A stretch of 24,556 bases of DNA from an uncultured Eubacteriales bacterium (lineage in GTDB: Bacteria > Bacillota > Clostridia > Oscillospirales > Oscillospiraceae). A program made the translations under genes and the position numbers. The stretch covers positions 1 through 24,556 of the forward strand of contig URBH01000037.1 of NCBI GenBank assembly GCA_900546075.1, written 5' to 3'. Under the pieces are notes generated by a model, which searched no databases, was not told where the DNA came from, and saw only the letters and a program-made list of their open reading frames with translations. Shown here in pieces: positions 1-8,727 of this stretch (positions are counted from its first letter, which is position 1; each line of letters begins with the position of its first letter).

Positions 1-1015
1 CGGTGTGGACATCACCGCGGGATACAGGGCCGTGGAGCTGATGAAGACCCACATTGCCCGCACCCGCAACTTAGGCTGCCTGGACGACGTGGGCGGCTTC
101 GGCGGCTGCTTCGGCCTGAACGTCGCCGGGATGGAGGAGCCGGTGCTGGTCTCCGGCACCGACGGCTGCGGCACCAAGGTCAAGCTGGCCATCCTCATGG
201 ACAAGCACGATACCATCGGCATTGACGCCGTGGCCATGTGCGTCAACGACATCATCTGCGTGGGCGCGAAGCCCCTGTTTTTCCTGGATTACATCGCCTG
301 CGGCAAAAACGTGCCGGAAAAGATCGCCCAGATCGTGGGCGGCGTGGCGGAGGGCTGCGTCCAGTCCGGCGCGGCGCTCATCGGCGGGGAAACCGCCGAG
401 CATCCCGGCCTGATGCCCGTGGAGGATTACGACCTGGCGGGCTTCGCCGTGGGCATTGTGGATAAAAAGAAAATCTTAGACAAGACGAAAATGGCGGAAG
501 GGGACGCGGTCATTGCCCTGGCCTCCTCCGGCATCCACTCCAACGGCTTCAGCCTGATCCGCAAGGTTTTCCGCATTGACGAGAACCCCGCTGAAATCTA
601 CCAACCCTGCGACGCGCTTGGCGGAAAGACCATCGCCGAGACTCTGCTGACCCCCACGAAAATCTACGTCAAATCCGTCCTGGCGCTGCTGGAAACCGTG
701 GACGTCAAGGGCATCAGCCACATCACCGGCGGCGGCTTCTATGAGAATATTCCCCGCTCCATCCCCGACGGCCTGTGCGCGAAAATCGACAAGGGCGCCG
801 TTAAGGTGCTGCCCATCTTTGACCTGATCGCGAAAACCGGCGATATCCCCGAACGGGACATGTTCAACACCTACAACATGGGCGTGGGCATGAGCATCGT
901 CGTTCCCGCCGCTCAGGTGCAGACCGCCCTGGACATCCTCACCGCCAACGGCGAGGACGCCTACGTCATCGGCACCATCGTGAAAAACGACGAGGAAAAG
1001 GTGATTCTGGAATGA
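1..1015 (+). CDS. purM: Phosphoribosylformylglycinamidine cyclo-ligase (AIR synthetase), 5' partial
   Basis: Fifth step of de novo purine synthesis: ATP-dependent closure of FGAM to AIR in the cytoplasm. The reading frame is open from position 2 (first codon Gly) and lacks only the extreme N-terminus, which lies left of the window; the GTG at 5 is an internal Val of the usual GVDITAGYRAVELM start region, not the true start. Family motifs are visible: GGFGGCFGLN, VSGTDGCGTKVKLA, GIDAVAMCVNDI, GAALIGGETAEHPG, SSGIHSNGFSLIRK, HITGGGFYENIPR and MFNTYNMGVGM. The stop overlaps the next start (ATGA at 1012-1015), so purM and purN are translationally coupled. No frameshift or missing motif was seen. 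Identification is very secure; only the start is unknown. Confidence 0.97.
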   Translation, partial: GVDITAGYRAVELMKTHIARTRNLGCLDDVGGFGGCFGLNVAGMEEPVLVSGTDGCGTKVKLAILMDKHDTIGIDAVAMCVNDIICVGAKPLFFLDYIACGKNVPEKIAQIVGGVAEGCVQSGAALIGGETAEHPGLMPVEDYDLAGFAVGIVDKKKILDKTKMAEGDAVIALASSGIHSNGFSLIRKVFRIDENPAEIYQPCDALGGKTIAETLLTPTKIYVKSVLALLETVDVKGISHITGGGFYENIPRSIPDGLCAKIDKGAVKVLPIFDLIAKTGDIPERDMFNTYNMGVGMSIVVPAAQVQTALDILTANGEDAYVIGTIVKNDEEKVILE

Positions 1016-1644
1016 CGGCCAAAATCGCAGTTCTGGTCTCCGGCGGCGGCACCAATTTACAGGCGCTGATCGACGCCCGGCAGCGGGGCGAGCTGGGCGG
1101 CGGCGAAATCACTGCCGTGATCTCCTCCAAGGAGGGCGCTTACGCCCTGGAGCGGGCGCGAAAGGCGGGAATCCCCGGCTACGTGCTGCCCCGGAAAAAC
1201 TTCGACTCCAGCCGCGCCATGACCCTGGCGCTGGTGGAAAAATTAAAGGCGCTGGACATTGATTTAGTGGTTCTGGCGGGCTGCATGGTCATCTTCACCG
1301 AAGAGCTGGTGCATGCCTACCCCAACGCCATTATGAACGTCCACCCCGCTCTGATCCCCTCCTTCTGCGGCCAGGGCTTCTATGGACTGCATGTCCATGA
1401 AGCGGCGCTGGCCTACGGCGTCAAGCTCTCCGGCGCGACCGTGCATTTTGTCAGCGCGGAATGCGACGGCGGCCCCATCATCGCCCAGAAGGCCGTCCCC
1501 GTTCTCCCCGGAGATACCCCCGAAACCCTTCAAAAACGCATTATGGAGCAAGCCGAATGGAAGCTGCTGCCGGAAGCCGTGCGCCTGTTCTGTGAGGGCA
1601 GGCTCCGGGTGGAAGGCCGCACCGTTATCATTGAACAGGAGTGA
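1012..1644 (+). CDS. purN: Phosphoribosylglycinamide formyltransferase (GAR transformylase)
   Basis: Transfers the formyl group of 10-formyl-tetrahydrofolate to GAR (third purine step). The 210-residue length is normal for the family. The N-terminal phosphate-binding segment reads VLVSGGGTNLQALID. The catalytic triad known from E. coli PurN (Asn-His-Asp) can be placed at Asn109 and His111 in MNVHPALIPSF and Asp152 in AECDGGPII. The segment SFCGQGFYGLHVHEAAL carries the folate-side loop typical of clostridial forms. The start overlaps the purM stop by 4 nt and the 3' end runs into the start region of the next gene, so it is inside a coupled operon. There is no sign of a formate-dependent PurT alternative in the window. 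Confidence 0.97.
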   Translation: MTAKIAVLVSGGGTNLQALIDARQRGELGGGEITAVISSKEGAYALERARKAGIPGYVLPRKNFDSSRAMTLALVEKLKALDIDLVVLAGCMVIFTEELVHAYPNAIMNVHPALIPSFCGQGFYGLHVHEAALAYGVKLSGATVHFVSAECDGGPIIAQKAVPVLPGDTPETLQKRIMEQAEWKLLPEAVRLFCEGRLRVEGRTVIIEQE

Positions 1645-1652
1645 AAAGTGCT

Positions 1653-2369
1653 ATGAATGTTTACGAAATAAAGTCCATGGCCGAGCGCCTCAGCGGCAAC
1701 ACCTACCCCGGCCGGGGCATTGTCCTGGGGGTCACCCCCGACGGCAAGACCGCCGTGGCCGCCTATTTCATCATGGGACGCAGCGTCAATTCCCGGAACC
1801 GGGTCTTCGTTCAGGAGCCGGACGGCATCCGCACGGAAGCCTTCGACCCCGGTCTCATGAAAGACCCCCATCTGATCATCTACCATCCCGTGCGGGAAGC
1901 CGGTCAGGGTCTCATCGTCACCAACGGCGACCAGACGGACACCGTTTGGGAGCATCTTGCCAAGGGCGAAAGCTGGGAAGCCGCCCTGCGCACCCGTCAG
2001 TTTGAGGACGACGGCCCCAACTGGACGCCCCGCATTTCCGGCTTGCAGGCAGGGGACGGCAGCTATAAGCTGTCCATCCTGAAATCCGCCGACCCGGAGG
2101 GCGCGGCATGCGCCCGGTTCTTCTACGAGTACCCCGCCGCCCCCGGTCTGGGTCATTTCCTGCACACCTACGTCTGCGACGGCAATCCCGTGATTCCCAC
2201 CTTCCAGGGGGAGCCGGAGCGGGTCAGCATCCCCGGGGACATCGACGATTTCACCCGGGAGCTGTGGGAGAACCTGAACCCCGACAACAAAATCTCCCTG
2301 TTTGTGCGCTACACCAACTTGGAAACCCGGAAATATCAGCAGCGAATCCTCAACAAGCATGTAAAGTAA
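1653..2369 (+). CDS. PurO-type IMP cyclohydrolase
   Basis: Likely catalyses the last purine step, ring closure of FAICAR to IMP. The protein (238 aa from the ATG at 1653) resembles the archaeal PurO / IMP_cyclohyd family rather than the N-terminal MGS-like domain of bacterial PurH. Supporting segments are NTYPGRGIVLGV near the N-terminus (with an Arg that family knowledge places in the active site), YFIMGRSVNSRNRVF, and DPHLIIYHPVR. A GTG at 1641 is in frame, but the ATG at 1653 is preferred: AGGAG at 1637-1641 lies upstream of it and the GTG would overlap that site. The gene sits between purN and a stand-alone AICAR formyltransferase, exactly the activity that would otherwise be missing. Function is by family and context; no biochemical proof is visible. 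Confidence 0.88.
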   Translation: MNVYEIKSMAERLSGNTYPGRGIVLGVTPDGKTAVAAYFIMGRSVNSRNRVFVQEPDGIRTEAFDPGLMKDPHLIIYHPVREAGQGLIVTNGDQTDTVWEHLAKGESWEAALRTRQFEDDGPNWTPRISGLQAGDGSYKLSILKSADPEGAACARFFYEYPAAPGLGHFLHTYVCDGNPVIPTFQGEPERVSIPGDIDDFTRELWENLNPDNKISLFVRYTNLETRKYQQRILNKHVK

Positions 2370-2390
2370 CACCGCGTGGAGGGAATGAAC

Positions 2391-3575
2391 ATGAAAGAAT
2401 TTGAACTGAAATACGGCTGCAACCCCAATCAGAAGCCCGCAAAAATCTACATGGCCGACGGCTCCGAGCTGCCCATCACCATTCTGAACGGCCGCCCCGG
2501 CTACATCAATTTCCTGGACGCCCTCAACTCCTGGCAGCTTGTGAAGGAGCTGAAGGAGGCCACCGGCATGGTCGCCGTCACGTCCTTCAAGCACGTATCC
2601 CCCACCTCCGCCGCCGTGGGAAAGGTGCTTCCCGAGAACCTGAAAAAGGTCTGCTTTGTGGATGACGTCCCCGAACTGGACGACAGCCCTCTCGCCTGCG
2701 CCTACGCCCGGGCAAGAGGCACCGACCGGATGTGCTCCTTCGGCGACTGGGTCGCCCTGTCCGACGTGTGCGACGCCACCACCGCGAAGCTCATCGCCCG
2801 GGAGGTCTCCGACGGCGTGATCGCCCCCGGCTACACCGACGAAGCCCTGGCCATTCTGAAAACCAAGCGCAAGGGCGGCTACAACGTGGTGGCCATTGAC
2901 CCGGACTACGTTCCCGCCGAGCAGGAGACGAAGCAGGTCTTCGGCATCACCTTCCAGCAGGGGCGGAACAACTTCAAAATCGACGGGCATCTGCTTCAAA
3001 ACATCGTCACCAAGAACAAAGACCTGCCCGAATCCGCCAAAATCGACCTGATTGTGGCGCTGATTACCCTGAAATACACCCAGTCCAACTCCGTGTGCTT
3101 TGCCTATGACGGGCAGGCCGTGGGCGTGGGCGCGGGTCAGCAGTCCCGCATCCACTGCACCCGGCTGGCCGGCTCCAAGGCCGACACCTTCTTCCTGCGC
3201 CAGCACCCCAAGACCCTGTCCCTGCCCTTCCGCGCCGACCTCGGCCGCCCCAACCGGGACAACGTGATCGACGGCTACATCAACGGCAACGAGGAGGATG
3301 TCTGCGCCGACGGCATCTGGCAGAACTATTTCACCCGCCAGCCCGACCGGCTGACGGAAGAAGACAAGCGGGAATTCCTGTCCGGGTTTGACGGCGTTTC
3401 CCTCGGCTCCGACGCCTTCTTCCCCTTCCCCGACAACATCAAGCGCGCCAAGGCCTCCGGCGTTAAATACATCGCCCAGCCCGGCGGCTCCATCCGGGAC
3501 GATCTGGTCATCGAGGAATGCGATAAAGATGGTATGGTCATGGCCTTCACCGGTATGCGGCTGTTCCACCACTAA
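2391..3575 (+). CDS. purH: Stand-alone AICAR formyltransferase (PurH C-terminal domain only)
   Basis: Formylates AICAR with 10-formyl-tetrahydrofolate to give FAICAR. Bacterial PurH usually has about 510-530 residues, with an N-terminal MGS-like IMP cyclohydrolase domain; this protein has 394 and starts directly in the formyltransferase part (LKYGCNPNQKPA). The Lys-His pair of the transformylase active site is Lys67-His68 in SFKHVSPTSAAVG. Further family segments are SFGDWVALSD, GVIAPGYTDEAL, QSNSVCFAYDGQAVGVGAGQ and GVKYIAQPGGSIRDD. The start is ATG 2391, with GGAGGG at 2378-2383 seven bases upstream; the GTG at 2376 overlaps that site. The lost cyclohydrolase half is supplied by the upstream PurO-like gene. 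The symbol purH is used only for the shared domain. Confidence 0.93.
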   Translation: MKEFELKYGCNPNQKPAKIYMADGSELPITILNGRPGYINFLDALNSWQLVKELKEATGMVAVTSFKHVSPTSAAVGKVLPENLKKVCFVDDVPELDDSPLACAYARARGTDRMCSFGDWVALSDVCDATTAKLIAREVSDGVIAPGYTDEALAILKTKRKGGYNVVAIDPDYVPAEQETKQVFGITFQQGRNNFKIDGHLLQNIVTKNKDLPESAKIDLIVALITLKYTQSNSVCFAYDGQAVGVGAGQQSRIHCTRLAGSKADTFFLRQHPKTLSLPFRADLGRPNRDNVIDGYINGNEEDVCADGIWQNYFTRQPDRLTEEDKREFLSGFDGVSLGSDAFFPFPDNIKRAKASGVKYIAQPGGSIRDDLVIEECDKDGMVMAFTGMRLFHH

Positions 3576-3588
3576 AGGAGGCGCATCC

Positions 3589-4848
3589 ATGAAACTGTTA
3601 GTCGTAGGCGGCGGCGGACGGGAACACGCCATCATCAAGAGCCTGAAAAAAAATCCCGAGGTCACGGAGATTTTTGCCCTCCCCGGCAACGGCGGCATCG
3701 CGGCGGACGCGGTGTGCGTCCCCATCGGCGCTACGGAAATCGACAAGATCGTCGCCTTTGCCCAGGAGAAAAAGATAGATTACGCCGTGGTCGCGCCGGA
3801 CGATCCCCTGGTGCTGGGCTGCGTGGACGCGCTGGAAGCGGCTAAAATTCCCTGCTTCGGCCCCCGCGCCCGGGCTGCCATCATCGAGGGCAGCAAGGTC
3901 TTTTCCAAAAACCTCATGAAAAAATACGGCATCCCCACCGCCCGGTACGAGGTTTTTAGCGACATGGCCGACGCCCTTGCCTATCTGGACACCGCCCCCA
4001 TCCCCACCGTCATCAAGGCCGACGGTCTGGCGCTGGGCAAGGGCGTCATCATTGCCCAAACCCGGGAGGAGGCCAAGGCCGCCGTCCGGGACATGATGGA
4101 GAACCACGTTTTCGGCAAATCCGGCGACCACGTGGTCATTGAGGAATTTCTCACCGGCCCGGAGGTCTCCGTGCTGGCCTTCACCGACGGCAAGGTGGTC
4201 AAGCCCATGGTGTCCTCCATGGATCACAAGCGGGCGGGAGACGGCGACACCGGCCTGAACACCGGCGGCATGGGCACCGTCGCCCCCAACCCCTACTACA
4301 CCCCGGCCATCGCCCAGCGGTGCATGGAGGAAATCTTCCTGCCCACCGTCGCCGCCATGAACAGCGAAGACCGCACCTTTCAGGGCTGCCTTTACTTCGG
4401 CCTGATGCTCACCCCCGACGGTCCCAAGGTCATTGAGTACAACTGCCGCTTCGGCGACCCGGAGACCCAGGTGGTGCTGCCCCTGCTGGAAAGCGACCTG
4501 CTGACCGTCATGCAGGCGACAACCAACGGCACGCTGGAGGATACGGAGGTTCGCTTCTCCGATCAGTACGCCTGCTGCGTCATCACCGCCTCCGCCGGGT
4601 ACCCCGTCAGCTACCAGAAGGGCTTCGAGATCACCATGACCCCGGAAGCCGCCGCCCACACCTACGTGGCGGGGGCGAAGCTGGAGAACGGAAGGCTTCT
4701 GACCTCCGGCGGCCGTGTCACCGGCACCACCGCCGTGGCCGATTCCCTGGCAGACGCCATCCGGGAAGCCTACCGCCTTGCAAGCGGCGTGCAGTTTGAA
4801 AACGCCTACCGCAGAAGCGACATCGGCCAGCGCGCTCTGCAAGCCTAA
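3589..4848 (+). CDS. purD: Phosphoribosylamine--glycine ligase (GAR synthetase)
   Basis: ATP-grasp ligase joining glycine to phosphoribosylamine (second purine step). The 419-residue length is normal. The N-terminal domain begins MKLLVVGGGGREHAI; ATP-grasp segments include PTVIKADGLALGKGVIIA, VVIEEFLTGPEVSVLAF, MDHKRAGDGDTGLNTGGMG and KVIEYNCRFGDPETQVVLP, where the Mg-binding Glu and Asn lie. The frame is open further upstream to 3388 over the previous gene, but the ATG at 3589 follows AAAGGAGG (3574-3581) at good spacing and gives the canonical N-terminus. It starts 13 nt after the AICAR formyltransferase stop and is followed by a 39-nt gap before purL. Confidence 0.97.
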   Translation: MKLLVVGGGGREHAIIKSLKKNPEVTEIFALPGNGGIAADAVCVPIGATEIDKIVAFAQEKKIDYAVVAPDDPLVLGCVDALEAAKIPCFGPRARAAIIEGSKVFSKNLMKKYGIPTARYEVFSDMADALAYLDTAPIPTVIKADGLALGKGVIIAQTREEAKAAVRDMMENHVFGKSGDHVVIEEFLTGPEVSVLAFTDGKVVKPMVSSMDHKRAGDGDTGLNTGGMGTVAPNPYYTPAIAQRCMEEIFLPTVAAMNSEDRTFQGCLYFGLMLTPDGPKVIEYNCRFGDPETQVVLPLLESDLLTVMQATTNGTLEDTEVRFSDQYACCVITASAGYPVSYQKGFEITMTPEAAAHTYVAGAKLENGRLLTSGGRVTGTTAVADSLADAIREAYRLASGVQFENAYRRSDIGQRALQA

Positions 4849-4887
4849 CTAAAACTCTGAATAAATCACATCAGGAGGAATTACCCC

Positions 4888-7800
4888 ATGGTTTATCGGG
4901 TATTTGTAGAAAAAAAGGAAGGTCTGGACAACGAGGCCAAGGGTCTGCTGAACGAGGCCAGGAACCTTCTCGGCATGGAGCGGCTGGAAAACGTCCGGCT
5001 GTTCAACCGGTACGACGCGGAAAACATCACGGAAGACCTGTTCCGGTACGCCGTGAAGACGGTCTTCTCCGAGCCGCAGCTGGATACCGCTTCCCCCTCC
5101 GTCCAACTCCCCGGCGCTTACGTTTTTGCCGTGGAGGCGCTGCCCGGCCAGTTCGACCAGCGGGCGGATTCCGCCGCCCAGTGCATCCAGATCATCTCCC
5201 AGGGTGAGCGTCCCCTCATCCGCACCGCCAAGGTCTACGCCCTGTACGGCGCGCTGACGGACGGGGATATCCGGGAATTCAAAAAATACGTCATTAACCC
5301 GGTGGAGTGCCGGGAAGCGTCCCTGGACGTGCCGGAGACCCTCGCTATCCGCTATGACATCCCCACGGAGGTGGCGACCCTGACCGGCTTTACAAAGCTG
5401 AGCCGTGACGAGCTGGCGGACTTTATCGCGAACTACGGCCTTGCCATGGATTTGGACGACATCGTCTTCTGCCAGTCCTATTTCCGGGAAGAAGGCCGGG
5501 ATCCCACCATCACGGAAATTCGCATGATCGACACCTACTGGTCCGATCACTGCCGCCACACCACCTTCGGCACCATTCTCGACCACGTGACCTTTGAGGA
5601 TGCCCTGCTGCAAAAGACCTACGAGGACTATCTGACAACCCGGAATGCCCTTGGCCGCAGCGAGAAGCCCATCTGCCTGATGGATCTCGCGACCATCGCC
5701 GTCAAGCATCTGAAGGCCGCGGGCAAGCTCCCTAAGCTGGACGAGAGTGAGGAGATCAACGCCTGCACAGTGAAGATGGACGTCACCGTGGACGGCGTCA
5801 CCGAGCCGTGGCTGCTGCTGTTCAAGAACGAGACCCACAACCATCCCACGGAGATCGAGCCCTTCGGCGGCGCGGCCACCTGCATCGGCGGTGCCATTCG
5901 CGACCCCCTGTCCGGGCGGAGCTACGTCTACGGCGCCATGCGCGTCACCGGCGCGGCTGACCCTCTGACCCCCGTGTCCGAGACCATCCCCGGCAAGCTG
6001 CCCCAGCGGAAGATCGTCACCACCGCCGCCGCGGGCTATTCCTCCTATGGCAACCAGATCGGCCTTGCCACCGGCATTGTGGATGAGATTTACCATCCCG
6101 GCTACGCCGCCAAGCGCATGGAGATCGGCGCGGTCATCGCCGCCGCCCCTGCGGAAAATGTCCGCCGGGAGCGCCCCGACCCCGGCGACGTGGTCATTCT
6201 GCTGGGCGGCAACACCGGCCGGGACGGCATCGGCGGCGCGACGGGTTCCTCCAAAGCCCACACCCAGCAGTCGGTAGAAACCTGCGGCTCCGAGGTGCAG
6301 AAAGGCAACGCCCCCGAGGAGCGGAAGCTCCAGCGCCTGTTCCGCAACGGCGAGGCTTCCCGTCTCATCAAGCGGTGCAACGACTTTGGCGCGGGCGGCG
6401 TGTCCGTGGCCATCGGCGAGCTGGCCGACGGTCTGGAGATCGACCTGAACGCCGTTCCCAAGAAATACGACGGTCTGGACGGCACCGAGCTGGCCATCTC
6501 CGAATCCCAGGAGCGGATGGCCGTGGTGGTGGAAGCAAAGGACGCGGGGCGGTTCCTGGAGCTTGCCGCCACGGAAAACCTGAACGCCGTCCCCGTGGCC
6601 GTGGTCACAGAAAGCCCCCGTCTGGTGATGAACTGGAACGGCAGGAAAATCTGCGACATCAGCCGGGAGTTCCTGAACTCCAACGGCGCGGCCAAGCACA
6701 TGGACGCCGCCGCCGAAAAGGCGCAGAGCTACGACAAGACCGTCACCGGCGATTTTGCGGAAAACTTCCTCGCCGTGGCCTCCGACCTGAACACCTGCTC
6801 CAAGCGGGGTCTTTCTGAGCGGTTCGACTCCACCATCGGCGCTGGCACCGTGCTGATGCCCTTCGGCGGAAAATACCAGCTCACCCCCGTGCAGGCCATG
6901 GTGCAGAAAATCTCCGTGGAGAAGAAGCACACCGACGACTGCTCCTTCATGGCCTTCGGCTATAACCCCTTCATCACCTCCGCGTCCCCCTATCACGGCG
7001 CATATCTGGCCGTGGTGGAGTCCGTGTGTAAGCTCATCGCCTCCGGCGCGTCCTTCGAGGATACTTATCTGACCTTCCAGGAGTATTTTGAGCGTCTCGG
7101 CAAGGATCCCAAGCGCTGGGGCAAGCCCCTGGCCGCGCTGCTGGGCGCCTTCCGGGCGCAGACGGAGCTGGGCATCGGCGCCATCGGCGGCAAGGACTCC
7201 ATGTCCGGCTCCTTCGAGAAGCTGGACGTGCCGCCCACGCTGGTCTCCTTCGCCGTCACCACCGGTAAGACCGGCGAGGTTGTCTCTCCCGAATTTAAGG
7301 CCGCGGGGCACAAGGTCTGCCTGCTGACCCCCGCCTACGACGAAAACGGCCTGCCCGAGACCGCTTCTCTGCTGGAAACCTTCGACACCGTCACCAGCCT
7401 GCTGCGCAGCGGCAAGGCCGTGGCTGCCTACACCCCCGGCATGGGCGGCGTCGCGGAGGCCGTGATGAAAATGGGCTTCGGCAACGGCTTCGGCTTTGCC
7501 TTTGACGATGCGCTCACCTTAGACGAGCTGTTCGGCTACGCCTATGGCAGCTTTGTGCTGGAAATGGCTGACGGCACCGTGGGCAAAGTTCTGGGCGTCA
7601 CCACCGCCGACGGCAGCTTCTCCTATCGTGGCGAAGCCCTGCCCCAAGCTCAGGTTCTCGGTGCCTACGAAGACAAGCTGGAATCCGTCTACGCCTGCAA
7701 CATCCCCACCGTGGCGCAGAGCATGGAGACCTTCTCCTATGAGGCCACCCAGCGGAAAGCTCCCGCCGTCAAGGTTGCCAAGCCCAAGGTTCTCATTCCC

Positions 7801-8577
7801 GCCTTCCCCGGCACCAACTGCGAATACGACTCCGCCAAGGCCGTCCGGGACGCGGGGGCGGAGCCGGAGATTATCGTCATCAACAACCTGAGCGCCGACG
7901 GCATTGCCCGCAGCGTGGAGCGGTTCGCGGAGGAACTGAAAACCGCCCAGGTGGTGTTCATCCCCGGCGGCTTCTCCGGCGGCGACGAGCCGGACGGCTC
8001 CGGCAAGTTTATCACCGCGTTCTTCCGCAACGCCGCCGTCAAGGAGGGCGTCACCGCCCTTCTGGAGCAGCGGGACGGCCTGATGTGCGGCATCTGCAAC
8101 GGTTTTCAGGCGCTGATCAAGCTGGGTCTGGTTCCCTACGGCAAAATCATCGACACCGACGAGACCTGTCCCACCCTGACCTTCAACAACATCTCCCGCC
8201 ACCAGAGCCGCATCGTCCGCACCCGGGTCGCCTCCAACAAGTCCCCCTGGCTGTCGCTGACCAACGTGGGCGACGTGTACAATGTCCCCATTTCTCACGG
8301 CGAGGGCAAGTTCCTGGCCTCGGAAGAGCTGATCCGCCGGCTGGCGGCCAACGGTCAGATCGCCACCCAGTACGTCGACCTGGAGGGCAACGCCACCGCC
8401 GACGTCCATTTCAACCCCAACGGCTCTCTGTACGCCATCGAGGGCATCACCTCCCCCGACGGCCGGGTCTTCGGCAAAATGGGTCACAGCGAGCGCATCG
8501 GCTCCGGCCTGTACAAGAACGTCCCCGGCGAGTACAACATCCGCATGTTTGAAGCGGCGGTCAAATACTTCAGATAA
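4888..8577 (+). CDS. purL: Phosphoribosylformylglycinamidine synthase, single-chain with glutaminase domain
   Basis: Converts FGAR to FGAM using ATP and glutamine (fourth purine step). At 1229 residues it is a fused, long-type enzyme, slightly shorter than the roughly 1300-residue proteobacterial form and unlike the PurS/PurQ/PurL three-subunit enzyme of Bacillus. Visible order: N-terminal PurS-like part; linker with DTYWSDHCRHTTFG; first AIRS-like half with NETHNHPTEIEPFGGAATC; second half with GAIGGKDSMSGSFEKL; C-terminal class I glutamine amidotransferase beginning KVLIPAFPGTNCEYDSA. The glutaminase nucleophile is Cys1070 in CGICNGFQ, and the partner His-Glu is in GKMGHSERIG. AGGAGG at 4873-4878 sets the ATG. 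It is the last gene of the operon and ends 14 nt before a strong terminator. Confidence 0.97.
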   Translation: MVYRVFVEKKEGLDNEAKGLLNEARNLLGMERLENVRLFNRYDAENITEDLFRYAVKTVFSEPQLDTASPSVQLPGAYVFAVEALPGQFDQRADSAAQCIQIISQGERPLIRTAKVYALYGALTDGDIREFKKYVINPVECREASLDVPETLAIRYDIPTEVATLTGFTKLSRDELADFIANYGLAMDLDDIVFCQSYFREEGRDPTITEIRMIDTYWSDHCRHTTFGTILDHVTFEDALLQKTYEDYLTTRNALGRSEKPICLMDLATIAVKHLKAAGKLPKLDESEEINACTVKMDVTVDGVTEPWLLLFKNETHNHPTEIEPFGGAATCIGGAIRDPLSGRSYVYGAMRVTGAADPLTPVSETIPGKLPQRKIVTTAAAGYSSYGNQIGLATGIVDEIYHPGYAAKRMEIGAVIAAAPAENVRRERPDPGDVVILLGGNTGRDGIGGATGSSKAHTQQSVETCGSEVQKGNAPEERKLQRLFRNGEASRLIKRCNDFGAGGVSVAIGELADGLEIDLNAVPKKYDGLDGTELAISESQERMAVVVEAKDAGRFLELAATENLNAVPVAVVTESPRLVMNWNGRKICDISREFLNSNGAAKHMDAAAEKAQSYDKTVTGDFAENFLAVASDLNTCSKRGLSERFDSTIGAGTVLMPFGGKYQLTPVQAMVQKISVEKKHTDDCSFMAFGYNPFITSASPYHGAYLAVVESVCKLIASGASFEDTYLTFQEYFERLGKDPKRWGKPLAALLGAFRAQTELGIGAIGGKDSMSGSFEKLDVPPTLVSFAVTTGKTGEVVSPEFKAAGHKVCLLTPAYDENGLPETASLLETFDTVTSLLRSGKAVAAYTPGMGGVAEAVMKMGFGNGFGFAFDDALTLDELFGYAYGSFVLEMADGTVGKVLGVTTADGSFSYRGEALPQAQVLGAYEDKLESVYACNIPTVAQSMETFSYEATQRKAPAVKVAKPKVLIPAFPGTNCEYDSAKAVRDAGAEPEIIVINNLSADGIARSVERFAEELKTAQVVFIPGGFSGGDEPDGSGKFITAFFRNAAVKEGVTALLEQRDGLMCGICNGFQALIKLGLVPYGKIIDTDETCPTLTFNNISRHQSRIVRTRVASNKSPWLSLTNVGDVYNVPISHGEGKFLASEELIRRLAANGQIATQYVDLEGNATADVHFNPNGSLYAIEGITSPDGRVFGKMGHSERIGSGLYKNVPGEYNIRMFEAAVKYFR

Positions 8578-8591
8578 CACCCTTCCTCTAA

Positions 8592-8631
8592 AAAAGGCGC
8601 TGTCTCACGGCTTGGTGAGACAGCGCCTTTT
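8592..8631. terminator. Bidirectional intrinsic terminator between convergent purL and jag
   Basis: Perfect 17-bp inverted repeat (8592-8608 against 8615-8631) with a 6-nt loop GGCTTG. The stem has A-rich and T-rich ends, so both strands give a U-tract. It ends the purine operon on the plus strand and backs up the jag terminator on the minus strand. Confidence 0.93.
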
Positions 8632-8687
8632 CAGCTCTTACGCATTCAGTTCCCGGTAGGTTTTCCCGATGATGACCGCCGAACGAC

Positions 8688-8723
8688 AAAAAATCGGCGC
8701 CCGCTTGCGGCAGGTGCCGATTT
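8688..8723 (-). terminator. Intrinsic terminator of the rpmH-rnpA-yidD-yidC-jag transcript
   Basis: On the minus strand, 4 nt after the jag stop, an 11-position stem (8713-8723 with 8691-8701, one C.A mismatch as transcribed) encloses an 11-nt loop. It is followed by six T residues (complement of the A-run 8688-8693, partly shared with the stem). Confidence 0.8.
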
Positions 8724-8727
8724 CTGC

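Noticed and set aside
1530..3746. 738-codon open frame antisense to the IMP cyclohydrolase and AICAR formyltransferase
   Set aside because: Composition is typical of a shadow frame, with no motif and no ribosome binding site; the plus-strand genes fully explain the region.
4849..7311. 820-codon open frame on the minus strand across purL
   Set aside because: It is antisense to a complete PurL with canonical motifs. The translation is Gly/His/Val/Ala-rich with no domain; long antisense frames are expected from GC-rich codon bias.
8638..8727. 29-codon in-frame extension beyond the jag stop, ending VIIGKTYRELNA
   Set aside because: It looks protein-like but spans the terminator hairpin and T-run, has no family match that I recognise, and a 29-codon open stretch is likely by chance.
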